Both the position numbers and the translations under genes were made by a program. The notes beneath the pieces were generated by a model. It did no database searches, was not told the DNA's origin, and was given only the letters and a program-made list of their open reading frames with translations. This document shows, piece after piece, positions 1 to 6,450 of a stretch of DNA of 28,264 nucleotides. Position 1 is the first letter of the stretch. Each line of letters begins with the position of its first letter. The DNA comes from a virus. Location: the IMG/VR virus record IMGVR_UViG_3300044625_000531, positions 1-28,264 of that record; one strand, 5' to 3'.

Positions 1-7
1 GCACTAT

Positions 8-541
8 TTGAAAAAATATACTCAAATTAATGAGGCTGTAGATACAAACTTAATACGCCCTGCTATCTATTTAGCACAGGATAAATATTTACAGCTGTGG
101 CTAGGTACGGACCTTTACAACAAAATAAAAACTGAAATACAAAATAACACGCTAAGTGGAGTTTATGAAACTTTACTAGACCAATATATTTTAAAGCCTA
201 CTGTGTGGTGGACTATGGTAGAGCTTTACCCTAGCTTAGTTTATAAGCATGATAACGGCAACTTAGTCAGCCGTCAAAGTGAAAACACTACAGCTATAAG
301 TAAAAGTGAACTAGACGCGCTTATAGACAAGGCTAGAGATAACGCTAATTGGTACACTCAGCGCTTAGTAGATTATTTATGTAATAACGCTAGCGCATAC
401 CCTGAATACCGTAGCAATACTTACCCCGATATTTCACCTTTGAAAAAAGTAAATAGGCAGAGTTCCGTTATTTTTTCAGAGGGTAGAACTGAGCCTAGCG
501 CCTGGAGTAGATTTGGAGTAAGAGATTTTTATAACTCTTAA
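8..541 (+). CDS. DUF6712-like head-tail connector protein
   Basis: Product of 177 aa. The N-terminal pattern KKYTQIN..VD...I.PAI..AQD.YLQ..LGT.LY resembles the DUF6712 family of Bacteroidota phage structural proteins that usually follow portal or capsid genes; the proposed role at the head-tail joint is inferred from that position. The start is TTG at 8; if the sequence is circular, an in-frame TAG lies just upstream, so TTG 8 would be the only available start. If it is not circular, the gene could extend left of the window. Under the circular reading the portal gene ends at 30, a 23 bp overlap typical of this compact genome. Confidence 0.65.
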   Translation: MKKYTQINEAVDTNLIRPAIYLAQDKYLQLWLGTDLYNKIKTEIQNNTLSGVYETLLDQYILKPTVWWTMVELYPSLVYKHDNGNLVSRQSENTTAISKSELDALIDKARDNANWYTQRLVDYLCNNASAYPEYRSNTYPDISPLKKVNRQSSVIFSEGRTEPSAWSRFGVRDFYNS

Positions 542-547
542 TTTTTT

Positions 548-670
548 ATGACAAGGGAACAGCACGAAAAAACAAACCGCAAAGAGCAGGAGAAAAAGCT
601 CCGCATTTACTTAGCAAAAATTAAAAAGCAAATTAATGACAGCGCCAACAATAGACCAACTAAAAGCTAA
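548..670 (+). CDS. Small charged hypothetical protein (40 aa)
   Basis: A short ORF begins at ATG 548 right after the connector gene and overlaps the endolysin start at 636. The peptide is very rich in Lys, Glu, Gln and Arg (start MTREQHEKTNRKEQEK) and should be a single charged helix. It fills the only gap between two well supported genes and has the A-rich upstream sequence common here. No family recognised; a coding role is inferred from position only. Confidence 0.45.
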   Translation: MTREQHEKTNRKEQEKKLRIYLAKIKKQINDSANNRPTKS

Positions 671-1181
671 ATTCGCAGAACTCGGTTATAAGTGGGAGCC
701 ATTCCATTTGGTAGGCATTCGTTCCGCTGCTAATGAGCCTAATAAATTTGACGATCTAATAGGAGTAGTTAACGGCAACGAGTTAAAGTTTTTTACCGGT
801 ACTACTAACCCAGGTACTTTTTGGCTTAACTCACCTATGAACCCTAAAGGCGCTGCAGTTTTGAAATGTGGCCAATACGTCGATAGTTGGGTAATGGGGT
901 TGCATAAAGGCAAGTATAGAGCTTTAACACAAGCGAAACCAATTACTGTATGGCGCGACGCAGATAAGGACAGCATAGCAGAGGAGCAGGGCAAAGAGGA
1001 TACGGGTATTTTTGGAATTAATATACACCGCGCTAATGAAGCTGTAGCCTCTAAAAACATTGACAAATGGAGCGCAGGCTGTCAGGTACTAAACGACCCT
1101 AAGCAATTTAAGGAGCTACTAGATTTATGCGAGCAGAGCAAAAAGAAATATTTTACTTATACTTTACTCCATGAACTCTGA
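636..1181 (+). CDS. Putative endolysin, YkuD-like (L,D-transpeptidase fold)
   Basis: Product of 181 aa. The core INIHR ... WSAGCQV places His131 14 residues before Ser146-Ala-Gly-Cys149. That matches the His-x(14-17)-S-x-G-C active-site layout of YkuD/L,D-transpeptidase domains, where Cys is the nucleophile. The remainder (FFTGTTNPGTFWL, LHKGKYRAL) resembles a Bacteroidota phage family. No signal peptide is visible, so release would need a holin. It heads a cluster of overlapping genes for small membrane proteins (1171-2242), which supports a lysis role. The lytic activity itself is inference; a virion-associated murein enzyme is an alternative. Confidence 0.6.
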   Translation: MTAPTIDQLKAKFAELGYKWEPFHLVGIRSAANEPNKFDDLIGVVNGNELKFFTGTTNPGTFWLNSPMNPKGAAVLKCGQYVDSWVMGLHKGKYRALTQAKPITVWRDADKDSIAEEQGKEDTGIFGINIHRANEAVASKNIDKWSAGCQVLNDPKQFKELLDLCEQSKKKYFTYTLLHEL

Positions 1182-1422
1182 GAAAGAAATAGAACAAATG
1201 CACGAAGAAATTAGAGAGATTAATAAAAAACTAGATAGGGTTCTAGTTACTCTACTTGGCGACGAACAAATGAATATAGACGGCCTTACGCATAAAGTAG
1301 CGCAGCACGAAAAATATATTCAAAAGCAAAAATTATTCATGGCTAAAATGAGCGGAATAGCTACGGCAATGGGAGTACTCGGTAGTCTATTAGTGCAACT
1401 TGTTTTAAAATTAATGTCGTGA
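1171..1422 (+). CDS. XhlA-like small membrane protein (holin-associated)
   Basis: Product of 83 aa. The N-terminal half is a predicted coiled coil (IREINKKLDRVLVTLLGD, then heptad-like residues up to about 55), followed by one hydrophobic segment at about 60-82 (SGIATAMGVLGSLLVQLVLKL). This layout is that of XhlA/haemolysin-type proteins that act with holins. The start overlaps the endolysin end by 11 bp. Family assignment rests on topology, not on a specific motif. Confidence 0.55.
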   Translation: MNSEKEIEQMHEEIREINKKLDRVLVTLLGDEQMNIDGLTHKVAQHEKYIQKQKLFMAKMSGIATAMGVLGSLLVQLVLKLMS

Positions 1423-1661
1423 GAAAGTGGCTTAAAAGCATTTTAGCCGTAGACGGTAACCAAAGTTCTAAACGACTAAGCGCAGTAATGGCGCTTTTTT
1501 GTTGCATAGCTTTTTCATGGATCGCGACGTTTACGCCTTACCAATGCCCCGAATACATGTTTGAAGGCTTGCTAGTAATTGCAGGCGGTGGGTTAGGTCT
1601 TACTGTAATTGAGAGTATATTTACAAGATATAAAAAGAACAATGGAAGCGAGGAAAATTAG
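1419..1661 (+). CDS. Small two-TM membrane protein, candidate holin
   Basis: Product of 80 aa with a GTG start at 1419 overlapping the previous stop by 4 bp (GTGA). Two hydrophobic segments are visible: about 22-38 (LSAVMALFCCIAFSWIATF) and about 48-66 (FEGLLVIAGGGLGLTVIESI), with a charged C-terminus. Size, two membrane spans and its position between the endolysin and spanin-like genes fit a class II-type holin. Sequence identity to a known holin was not recognised. Confidence 0.5.
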   Translation: MRKWLKSILAVDGNQSSKRLSAVMALFCCIAFSWIATFTPYQCPEYMFEGLLVIAGGGLGLTVIESIFTRYKKNNGSEEN

Positions 1662-1956
1662 AATAGGGTTAATAGTTATTTTTAGCTTATTGATGTGGGC
1701 GCTAATTAGCACTACTAAATATCAGGCGGAAATAATAAAGCGCAACAAAGTAGAAAAGGCTCTACTAACTAATAAAACACAAATAGATAGTTTAAAAGGT
1801 GTTAATGCGGAACGCCAGGCGCAAATAGACGAACTTAGCAGGCAATTAAAAATAAATGAAAATGAGTATAAAGAAAATATTAAGGCTATTGACAGTCTCA
1901 ATAATCTTAATTTGCGTAAAGCCATGGAGCGCCTACTCGCAGAGCTTACCAAGTGA
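1642..1956 (+). CDS. Putative i-spanin-like (Rz-like) protein
   Basis: ATG 1642 gives 104 aa; an upstream TTG at 1609 is possible but would deepen the overlap with the preceding gene. An N-terminal membrane segment (about residues 6-22, IRIGLIVIFSLLMWALIS) is followed by a long charged helix rich in Lys, Glu, Asn and Gln, likely a periplasmic coiled coil. That N-in topology with a periplasmic rod is what inner-membrane spanins have. Its last 101 bp also encode the start of the next gene in another frame, as in Rz/Rz1 pairs. Assignment by architecture. Confidence 0.5.
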   Translation: MEARKIRIGLIVIFSLLMWALISTTKYQAEIIKRNKVEKALLTNKTQIDSLKGVNAERQAQIDELSRQLKINENEYKENIKAIDSLNNLNLRKAMERLLAELTK

Positions 1957-2242
1957 TACTATTATTTGTTTAAATGCTGTTGAGGTAAGAGCTTTATTAA
2001 AGCTAAAAGCGGAGCGCGACTATTTACATAGTCAACTAAAAGTCATGGTAAAGGCTGACAGTCTTAAAACAAAAGTCATAATAGATAACGACAAAACAAT
2101 AAATAAGCTTTCTCTAAACTTATCCGACGCTGAAACTAAATACAACGATCAGTTAAATAAAAAAGAAAATTGGCGCACCGCTACGCTAGTCGGCATTCCC
2201 GTAAGTATTCTAAGCGGTCTCATTCTCTCTATATTCCTATAA
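1856..2242 (+). CDS. Secreted, C-terminally anchored protein overlapping the Rz-like gene (spanin partner?)
   Basis: Product of 128 aa, starting inside the preceding gene in a different frame. Residues 1-30 form a clear signal peptide (MKMSIKKILRLLTVSIILIC...) with a probable cleavage site near AYSQS. The middle is a helical, Lys/Asp-rich rod, and the last ~18 residues (TLVGIPVSILSGLILSIFL) form a membrane segment. There is no canonical lipobox: the Cys at 21 is preceded by Leu-Ile rather than a small residue. The protein is therefore not a standard Rz1 lipoprotein, but position and overlap fit a spanin partner. ATG 1862 is an alternative start. Confidence 0.5.
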   Translation: MKMSIKKILRLLTVSIILICVKPWSAYSQSLPSDTIICLNAVEVRALLKLKAERDYLHSQLKVMVKADSLKTKVIIDNDKTINKLSLNLSDAETKYNDQLNKKENWRTATLVGIPVSILSGLILSIFL

Positions 2243-2300
2243 ATTTCCCTCTCATTTTCTGATATTAACATTTACTTTGTTAATAAATATGTTTTTTTTG

Positions 2301-2331
2301 TTTGTGTAATTAAAAAAAGGTTGTACATTTG
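2301..2331 (+). promoter_or_regulatory. Bacteroidota-type promoter (-33 TTTG, -7 TACATTTG)
   Basis: TTTG at 2301-2304, 19 bp spacer, then TACATTTG at 2324-2331, a perfect match to TAnnTTTG. Expected transcription start is near 2338, about 20 nt before ATG 2359. It lies in the short non-coding gap after the lysis block and likely drives the early gene block. Confidence 0.8.
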
Positions 2332-2358
2332 CTCTATAACCATAAAACAAAAAACAAG

Positions 2359-2532
2359 ATGAAAACAAACTTTAGAATTTTAAATCAAGAAGGTAATGTA
2401 AAATATACAGGAACAATTACTGGTTCATGGTTTACTTTAGAAGATGCTAAAAAGTTAGTTAATCGTTCAAATGGTGAATCCATTTATGAATATTCTATGA
2501 AAACAATGTCTAAATTATGGGAAGTTTTTTAA
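2359..2532 (+). CDS. Hypothetical protein (57 aa), first gene of early operon
   Basis: ATG 2359 is chosen because an earlier in-frame TTG (2329) lies within the -7 box of the promoter and would be upstream of the transcript start. The product contains a pattern (FRILNQEGNVKYTGTI... W.TLEDAKKLV) seen in small Bacteroidota phage proteins of unknown function. It is soluble and predicted alpha/beta. First gene after the promoter, so probably early and well expressed. Codons are more A/T-ending than in the virion genes. Confidence 0.65.
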   Translation: MKTNFRILNQEGNVKYTGTITGSWFTLEDAKKLVNRSNGESIYEYSMKTMSKLWEVF

Positions 2533-2555
2533 TCAAATAACAAAACAAAAATAAA

Positions 2556-2678
2556 ATGAGAAAAGAACTTAAATTTATACTCGGCATAATTATTCTTTTT
2601 ATTGCCTGGGGACTTATCGGTAACGACGAATACGAGTTCCAAAAAAGACACGAAAGCGTAACAATTAATACCAAATAA
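2556..2678 (+). CDS. Small single-TM protein (40 aa)
   Basis: ATG 2556 follows an A-rich leader. Residues about 6-21 (KFILGIIILFIAWGLIG) form one membrane helix; the tail is charged (NDEYEFQKRHES). The stop at 2678 is 1 nt before the next ATG at 2680, which supports a real gene in the operon. No family recognised. Confidence 0.55.
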   Translation: MRKELKFILGIIILFIAWGLIGNDEYEFQKRHESVTINTK

Positions 2679-2679
2679 C

Positions 2680-2943
2680 ATGAATTCAATAGACATGCTA
2701 ATAGATTCTTTTAGAAAATCACTTGAAGAGCATAATATAAAATTAGATGTTCAATATATTATATCTCAATTAAACCATGAAGTAATAGCCGCAAGAGATA
2801 AACACAAAGATGAGATTGTAAATGCATTACTTCACAGTATGTTTGAACACAAATATCTTGAAGAGTATGATTGGAATGATGTAAAAAATGCAATTATTGA
2901 AGCTGAAAGGTATTACAAAACAAAAATTAACAACTCAAAATAA
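2680..2943 (+). CDS. Hypothetical protein (87 aa)
   Basis: Soluble, all-helical looking, acidic-and-basic protein (MNSIDMLIDSFRKSLEEHN...). No catalytic motif or membrane segment. It lies in the early operon, 1 nt after the preceding stop, with 6 nt to the next gene. Function unknown. Confidence 0.65.
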   Translation: MNSIDMLIDSFRKSLEEHNIKLDVQYIISQLNHEVIAARDKHKDEIVNALLHSMFEHKYLEEYDWNDVKNAIIEAERYYKTKINNSK

Positions 2944-2949
2944 AACAAC

Positions 2950-3132
2950 ATGGACAAAAAAACAAAGTGGACACTAGTAGAGTGCGTACGTTATGACCGC
3001 ATTTACTTTATGCTGAAAAAAGACGGCGACAGCGTAAAAGCATTTAACAATTACGACCAAGCCTTAGACGAATTTAATCAGGCAGTAAACTTTATCGAAA
3101 CCGATACTGTGATAAGGGAGGTTGAAGTATGA
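2950..3132 (+). CDS. Hypothetical protein (60 aa)
   Basis: Short protein of mixed alpha/beta character (WTLVECVRYDRIYFMLKKDG) with no recognised family. Its 3' end contains GGGAGG at about 3116-3121 followed by ATG 3129, so it supplies a Shine-Dalgarno-like site to the next gene, and the two reading frames overlap by 4 bp (ATGA). Likely translationally coupled. Confidence 0.6.
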   Translation: MDKKTKWTLVECVRYDRIYFMLKKDGDSVKAFNNYDQALDEFNQAVNFIETDTVIREVEV

Positions 3133-3359
3133 AGTACTCCGTAGTAGTTATACCCATTGACGAGGTTAAAGTAAGCTTATACGATAGGCTGAAAGTGAGC
3201 ACTGAATTTCACACCGATAATTTCGACGTAGCTCAGCAAATGCTAGCCATACTTGCGGACATATACCAAATGCCTAAGCCGATATGGTCAGATACGCCAG
3301 GTGAATTGGAGGTAATAGACGAAAGTTTAATTTTAAAAATAACCATAGATCAAAACTAA
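3129..3359 (+). CDS. Hypothetical protein (76 aa)
   Basis: Soluble protein beginning MKYSVVVIPIDEVKVSLYDR, with alternating hydrophobic residues suggesting beta strands at both ends. A GGAGG site 7-8 nt upstream and the ATGA overlap with the previous gene decide the start. No recognised motif. Confidence 0.6.
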   Translation: MKYSVVVIPIDEVKVSLYDRLKVSTEFHTDNFDVAQQMLAILADIYQMPKPIWSDTPGELEVIDESLILKITIDQN

Positions 3360-3371
3360 AATTTAAAAAAC

Positions 3372-3644
3372 ATGACACAGGAAAAGAAATTTATTTTTGT
3401 AGTATTCAAATCGCCTAGACGTTTAATAGTTAGCACATCGGAGGCAGGTACCGGTAACAGCGGCGAGAATATCATTCTAGACAGCAAGCGAACCACTGAT
3501 TTTTATTTATGCCATGGCACCGAAGAAGAGGTTAGCAAATGGACTAATGCGCGTATGGCTGAAGGGTTCGACTTCGACGATTACTACAACCCCGTTCCAA
3601 ATTTTAACCCTTTGGATTTTAAGGACGTTTTGATATATTTGTAA
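3372..3644 (+). CDS. Hypothetical protein (90 aa)
   Basis: Begins MTQEKKFIFVVFKSPRRL; ends in a Pro/Asn/Asp-rich segment. No membrane span or catalytic signature. The last 34 bp of the gene contain a near-perfect promoter (3611-3641) for the downstream block, so its C-terminal codons carry a second function. Confidence 0.6.
   Translation: MTQEKKFIFVVFKSPRRLIVSTSEAGTGNSGENIILDSKRTTDFYLCHGTEEEVSKWTNARMAEGFDFDDYYNPVPNFNPLDFKDVLIYL
3611..3641 (+). promoter_or_regulatory. Bacteroidota-type promoter inside the end of a CDS
   Basis: TTTG at 3611-3614, 19 bp spacer, TATATTTG at 3634-3641. Both boxes and the spacing equal those of the 2301 promoter. Start of transcription is expected near 3648, giving a leader of about 17 nt before ATG 3665. 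Confidence 0.75.
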
Positions 3645-3664
3645 ACAATTAATAACCTATAAAC

Positions 3665-3895
3665 ATGACACAGTTTAAAAATGTACTTGGAACGGTAACC
3701 GTTTCCAAACGGAGCAGCTCAGATCGTGAATGGCTAGCTTACAGCTCATGCGAAGATTACGCGCTATTAGATTTTAACGAAGTTGCTCGGCAAAACGAGG
3801 TAATGGTAGAGGACGCTAAATACCTTTATCAGTTCGAAAGTTACTGCGAGGCTAAAATTCAAACTTATTTCGGAAGCGATGAGTACTGTATCTAA
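3665..3895 (+). CDS. Hypothetical protein (76 aa)
   Basis: First gene after the internal promoter. Soluble protein (MTQFKNVLGTVTVSKRSSSD...), N-terminal residues similar in style to the gene at 3372 (both begin MTQ), but no clear shared domain. Overlaps the next start by 17 bp. Function unknown. Confidence 0.6.
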   Translation: MTQFKNVLGTVTVSKRSSSDREWLAYSSCEDYALLDFNEVARQNEVMVEDAKYLYQFESYCEAKIQTYFGSDEYCI

Positions 3896-4163
3896 ATTGC
3901 AGCAGCGCGCAAAGAGTAAATTCATTTGCGTGCAGAGTAGTTACGGCCAGGCTGAGCACTCATTTAACGAATTAGTAGAATTACACCAATACGAAAATGG
4001 AACTACCGCCTACGAAAATTGGAGAGCCCATTTCGCAAATAACCCCCAAGAATTATGGACCATATCAAATGGACAAAGCTTAAACCCGAGTTCGATTGGG
4101 ATAGAGCAGAAGAAAACCTTGCTAACAAGATGCAAGGAGTACATAAATACATTGAAAAAATAA
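3879..4163 (+). CDS. Hypothetical protein (94 aa)
   Basis: Helical protein (SFNELVELHQYENGTTAYENWRAHF, as two short pieces) with no recognised domain. The stop at 4161-4163 sits 2 nt before the SSB-like ATG at 4166, which supports this frame. The second half (3997-4163) is open in all three forward frames, so the C-terminal third is less certain. Confidence 0.55.
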   Translation: MSTVSKLQQRAKSKFICVQSSYGQAEHSFNELVELHQYENGTTAYENWRAHFANNPQELWTISNGQSLNPSSIGIEQKKTLLTRCKEYINTLKK

Positions 4164-4165
4164 AT

Positions 4166-4621
4166 ATGAAAACAGCTAAAATAACAGCGTGTACTTTTGC
4201 TCGGGAGTGGGCAGGTGCAAATGGAACAGTTTACTACCACGATCTAACGCTAGACAATGGCGACAGTGGAAGCGTAGGAACTAAAGAAAAGAACAGCTCT
4301 AAAATTGCAGTAGGTGAAACTATTACCTACAATTTAGAAGCTAAAGAGTTCAATGGTAGAACTACCTACAACATTAAACTAGCAGCTCCTGCTCCTAGCT
4401 TTAACAAGCCTGCAGGCGGTGGCTATTCTAACCCTGCAAATCAAAATGAAATTCGCAAAAGTGTAGCGTTAAATAACGCGGTGCAATTTCATAAGGACCA
4501 AAAAGGGGCGACACCTGGAGCCGTACTCGAGACTGCAGAGATTTTTTTAGCATGGCTTCAAGAGGGTAAGGCAGAGGTAAAGCCTGAGGCTAAAGAGAGT
4601 GAAAACGAAATGCCATTTTAA
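4166..4621 (+). CDS. SSB-like protein with acidic C-terminal tip
   Basis: Product of 151 aa. Residues 1-75 look like a compact OB-type beta barrel (MKTAKITACTFAREWAGANG, YYHDLTLDNGD, ITYNLEAKEFNGRTTYNI). A Pro/Gly/Asn linker (about 74-95) and a helical segment (about 96-132) follow, and the extreme C-terminus is acidic and ends EMPF, like the DDIPF tip that bacterial SSBs use to bind partners. ATG 4166 is chosen over an in-frame ATG at 4055 because the upstream gene ends 2 nt before. It sits next to a DnaA domain IV-like gene, consistent with replication. Single-strand binding is inferred. Confidence 0.55.
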   Translation: MKTAKITACTFAREWAGANGTVYYHDLTLDNGDSGSVGTKEKNSSKIAVGETITYNLEAKEFNGRTTYNIKLAAPAPSFNKPAGGGYSNPANQNEIRKSVALNNAVQFHKDQKGATPGAVLETAEIFLAWLQEGKAEVKPEAKESENEMPF

Positions 4622-4623
4622 TT

Positions 4624-5133
4624 ATGAAAAATATAGAGGAGCAATTAACAATTAACCTAGATAACCTTTTGAAAATGGTTAAAAAAGAGGACCGCCTACG
4701 CGCTAAGAGTTTGCTTTACAAGATACACAACAACATTAATGCTGTGGACGGTAAGCAAAAGCACGAAAGCTACGGCTCGCCATTTGCTACTGAATTGCTT
4801 TCTAATATTTCTAACGTTAGCGCAGTTCCCTACCTAGATTTGGTGGGGCGCTGTCGGAAGCGTGAGTATGTAGATATTAGGCATTTTTGCTTTTGGGCAA
4901 TACGCAACAGCACGAAACTACCTTTAAATAAAATAGGTAAATTTTTCGAGCGCGATCATGCGACAGTATTACACGGCATTACAAATTTTGAGAATTTATC
5001 TAAGCACGATGAGAGCTACAGGAACCAAGTAACTCATTACCTACTAGCTTTAGATATTCCGTTATTAATTGAGAAATACGAAACACTAACCGACACAGTA
5101 ATAAAAAATGAAAAAGACACAATTAGCAATTAA
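4624..5133 (+). CDS. DnaA domain IV-like DNA-binding protein
   Basis: Product of 169 aa. Residues about 74-125 match the DnaA C-terminal domain: GRCRKREYVDIRHFCFWAIR, then LPLNKIGKFFERDHATVLHG. The RDHATVLHG segment (110-118) corresponds to the DnaA signature that contacts DnaA boxes. There is no AAA+ ATPase part, so this is a stand-alone binding module with its own helical N-terminus. It lies 2 nt after the SSB-like gene. It could mark a phage origin or compete with host DnaA; either role is inference. Confidence 0.75.
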   Translation: MKNIEEQLTINLDNLLKMVKKEDRLRAKSLLYKIHNNINAVDGKQKHESYGSPFATELLSNISNVSAVPYLDLVGRCRKREYVDIRHFCFWAIRNSTKLPLNKIGKFFERDHATVLHGITNFENLSKHDESYRNQVTHYLLALDIPLLIEKYETLTDTVIKNEKDTISN

Positions 5134-5455
5134 ATTTAATAAGCAAACCGTAACCAAAGAGAGAATAAAGGCAGTTTGCGATTTAATAAATACCGGTAAC
5201 TCACCGAGTTTAGCTTTAAAAAGCTTAGGCATGACAACGCGATATGTTACGCCATTGCTTAAATCAGGTATAATAACCAAAACCCCCAAAGGTTACACCG
5301 CAGTAAAAAAGCTTTACATTGAAAAGTTCGAGCATTTTAAAGAGCTAGAGATTAAAAGTAGATCTACAGCAGTACCAACTATGCAGGCTCACGAGATAAA
5401 AAGAAATTGGCTGAGTAGATTTTTTCTATATTTGTCCAAACTAATAAACAAATGA
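5108..5455 (+). CDS. Hypothetical protein, possible HTH (115 aa)
   Basis: Basic protein with an N-terminal helical pair and a segment (about 25-65) that reads like a helix-turn-helix followed by a wing: SLALKSLGMTTRYVTPLLKS, then GIITKTPKGYTAVKKLYI. Overlaps the DnaA-like gene by 26 bp and contains the next promoter near its end. DNA binding is a guess from pattern only. Confidence 0.55.
   Translation: MKKTQLAIKFNKQTVTKERIKAVCDLINTGNSPSLALKSLGMTTRYVTPLLKSGIITKTPKGYTAVKKLYIEKFEHFKELEIKSRSTAVPTMQAHEIKRNWLSRFFLYLSKLINK
5407..5434 (+). promoter_or_regulatory. Candidate Bacteroidota-type promoter
   Basis: TATATTTG at 5427-5434 is a perfect -7 box; TTG at 5407-5409 lies 17 bp upstream, slightly closer than the 19 bp seen elsewhere. 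It lies in the end of the previous CDS and about 17 nt before ATG 5452, the same layout as the 3611 promoter. Confidence 0.5.
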
Positions 5456-5760
5456 ACCTAGCTTTTTTAATTCAGCGCCTGGAGGCGTTAGAGGCTCGGA
5501 TAGAAAAATTAGAAAAGAGAAAAGGCGTGGAAAAATTTGAAGCGCCTACTCTTTTCGAGATTGAAAACGAGTGCGGAAATAAAGTAATAGCCCAAAACTT
5601 TTTTAATTACTACGAGGCCAACGGTTGGCACGTAGGTAAAGTAAAAATGAAAAATTGGCGTGCGGCTTTACGTAAATGGATAACCCCTAAAATAAACGAA
5701 AATGAGCGAGTTGGTAGAATACAACAATCTGAGCTTCAAGCGTTCCTTAACAAGCCTTGA
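5452..5760 (+). CDS. Hypothetical coiled-coil protein with conserved phage C-terminal module
   Basis: Product of 102 aa. Residues 4-24 form a coiled coil (LIQRLEALEARIEKLEKR). The C-terminal half has the pattern NFFNYYEANGWHVGKVKMKN followed by WRAALRKW, which is common in Bacteroidota phage replication-region proteins, often next to HTH or replication initiator domains. It overlaps the following gene by 59 bp. A DNA replication or transcription role is inferred from that module. Confidence 0.6.
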   Translation: MNLAFLIQRLEALEARIEKLEKRKGVEKFEAPTLFEIENECGNKVIAQNFFNYYEANGWHVGKVKMKNWRAALRKWITPKINENERVGRIQQSELQAFLNKP

Positions 5761-6445
5761 AAAGCATTTTGTAGACGAGCTGCACGGTAAAAAAGTAATT
5801 AGCTTAGACCCTTCCACCTGGCGCCAACTTATAGCGCAGGCATGCGTAACAAATGGAATAAAGGACTTGCCTAGCGACATAGAGGTAGACTTACTACTCA
5901 AAAGTTTTGAAAGTAATAAGTTTGTAGGTATTACATTACAAGCTTTTAACCTAGCGTTCTATTTAAATGCAATGGGCACGGAATGGGAGCGAGTGGATAG
6001 CTTTAATTGTTTCTCGGTGGCGTTTATGTGCGACGTACTTAACAACTATCTAGAGCTTAAAAATAAGAAATGGATAGAAATAAATAAGGCTATTAAGCAA
6101 CCTGACACGCTACCCAAAACTACTAACTCGGAAATGGATCTACATGAATGGCTGCAGTCAGATATTAAACGCTATTCAGAGGGTAAATGGCAGTATATCG
6201 AAGTATACGCAGCTAGTGTAGCTCGGGAAATGTTTAGTAAAAAATTATTTACGCCTGAGGACTTTACACCGGATCAGTGGAATAATTGGCGCAGCTCGGC
6301 ACAGTTCCGCACCCAGGGCAAATGGAAAAGCGAAGGCAGGCGTTTAGAATTTGCTAAAGAGGATTTTACTTTTGAGGTTAACCAAGAAGTAGGTAGAGCT
6401 GTTTACGAGTACATTTTAAAAAATAAATTAAACCCTAAAAACTAA
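5702..6445 (+). CDS. Hypothetical protein of replication region (247 aa)
   Basis: Soluble, Trp-rich helical protein (for example QWNNWRSSAQFRTQGKWKSE). No Walker motif, zinc ligands or nuclease signature are visible. By position, after the SSB-like and DnaA-like genes, it could be a helicase-loader-like or replication accessory protein, but nothing in the sequence proves this. The deep overlap with the preceding gene suggests coupled translation. Confidence 0.65.
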   Translation: MSELVEYNNLSFKRSLTSLEKHFVDELHGKKVISLDPSTWRQLIAQACVTNGIKDLPSDIEVDLLLKSFESNKFVGITLQAFNLAFYLNAMGTEWERVDSFNCFSVAFMCDVLNNYLELKNKKWIEINKAIKQPDTLPKTTNSEMDLHEWLQSDIKRYSEGKWQYIEVYAASVAREMFSKKLFTPEDFTPDQWNNWRSSAQFRTQGKWKSEGRRLEFAKEDFTFEVNQEVGRAVYEYILKNKLNPKN

Positions 6446-6450
6446 AAATT

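Noticed and set aside
686-1066. Long ORF on the - strand opposite the endolysin
   Set aside because: Shadow of a well supported + gene; Ser/Leu-rich product without any recognisable domain, and no - strand promoter. The same holds for all other - strand ORFs.
3997-4163. Possible +1 frameshift joining ATG 3997 (MELPPTKIGEPIS..., frame 1) to the SSB-like frame at GCT TAA A
   Set aside because: Both pieces look protein-like, but the codon pair is not a known efficient slip site and the frame of the 3879 gene explains the region with ordinary gene spacing. Worth a check for an indel only.
4055-4621. Longer version of the SSB-like gene starting at ATG 4055
   Set aside because: The upstream gene ends 2 nt before ATG 4166, the protein fold begins at that Met, and the extra 37 residues overlap another frame; kept 4166.
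5086-5289. Antisense ORF and possible - strand promoter near 5100
   Set aside because: No TAnnTTTG box with proper spacing on the - strand and no domain in the product.
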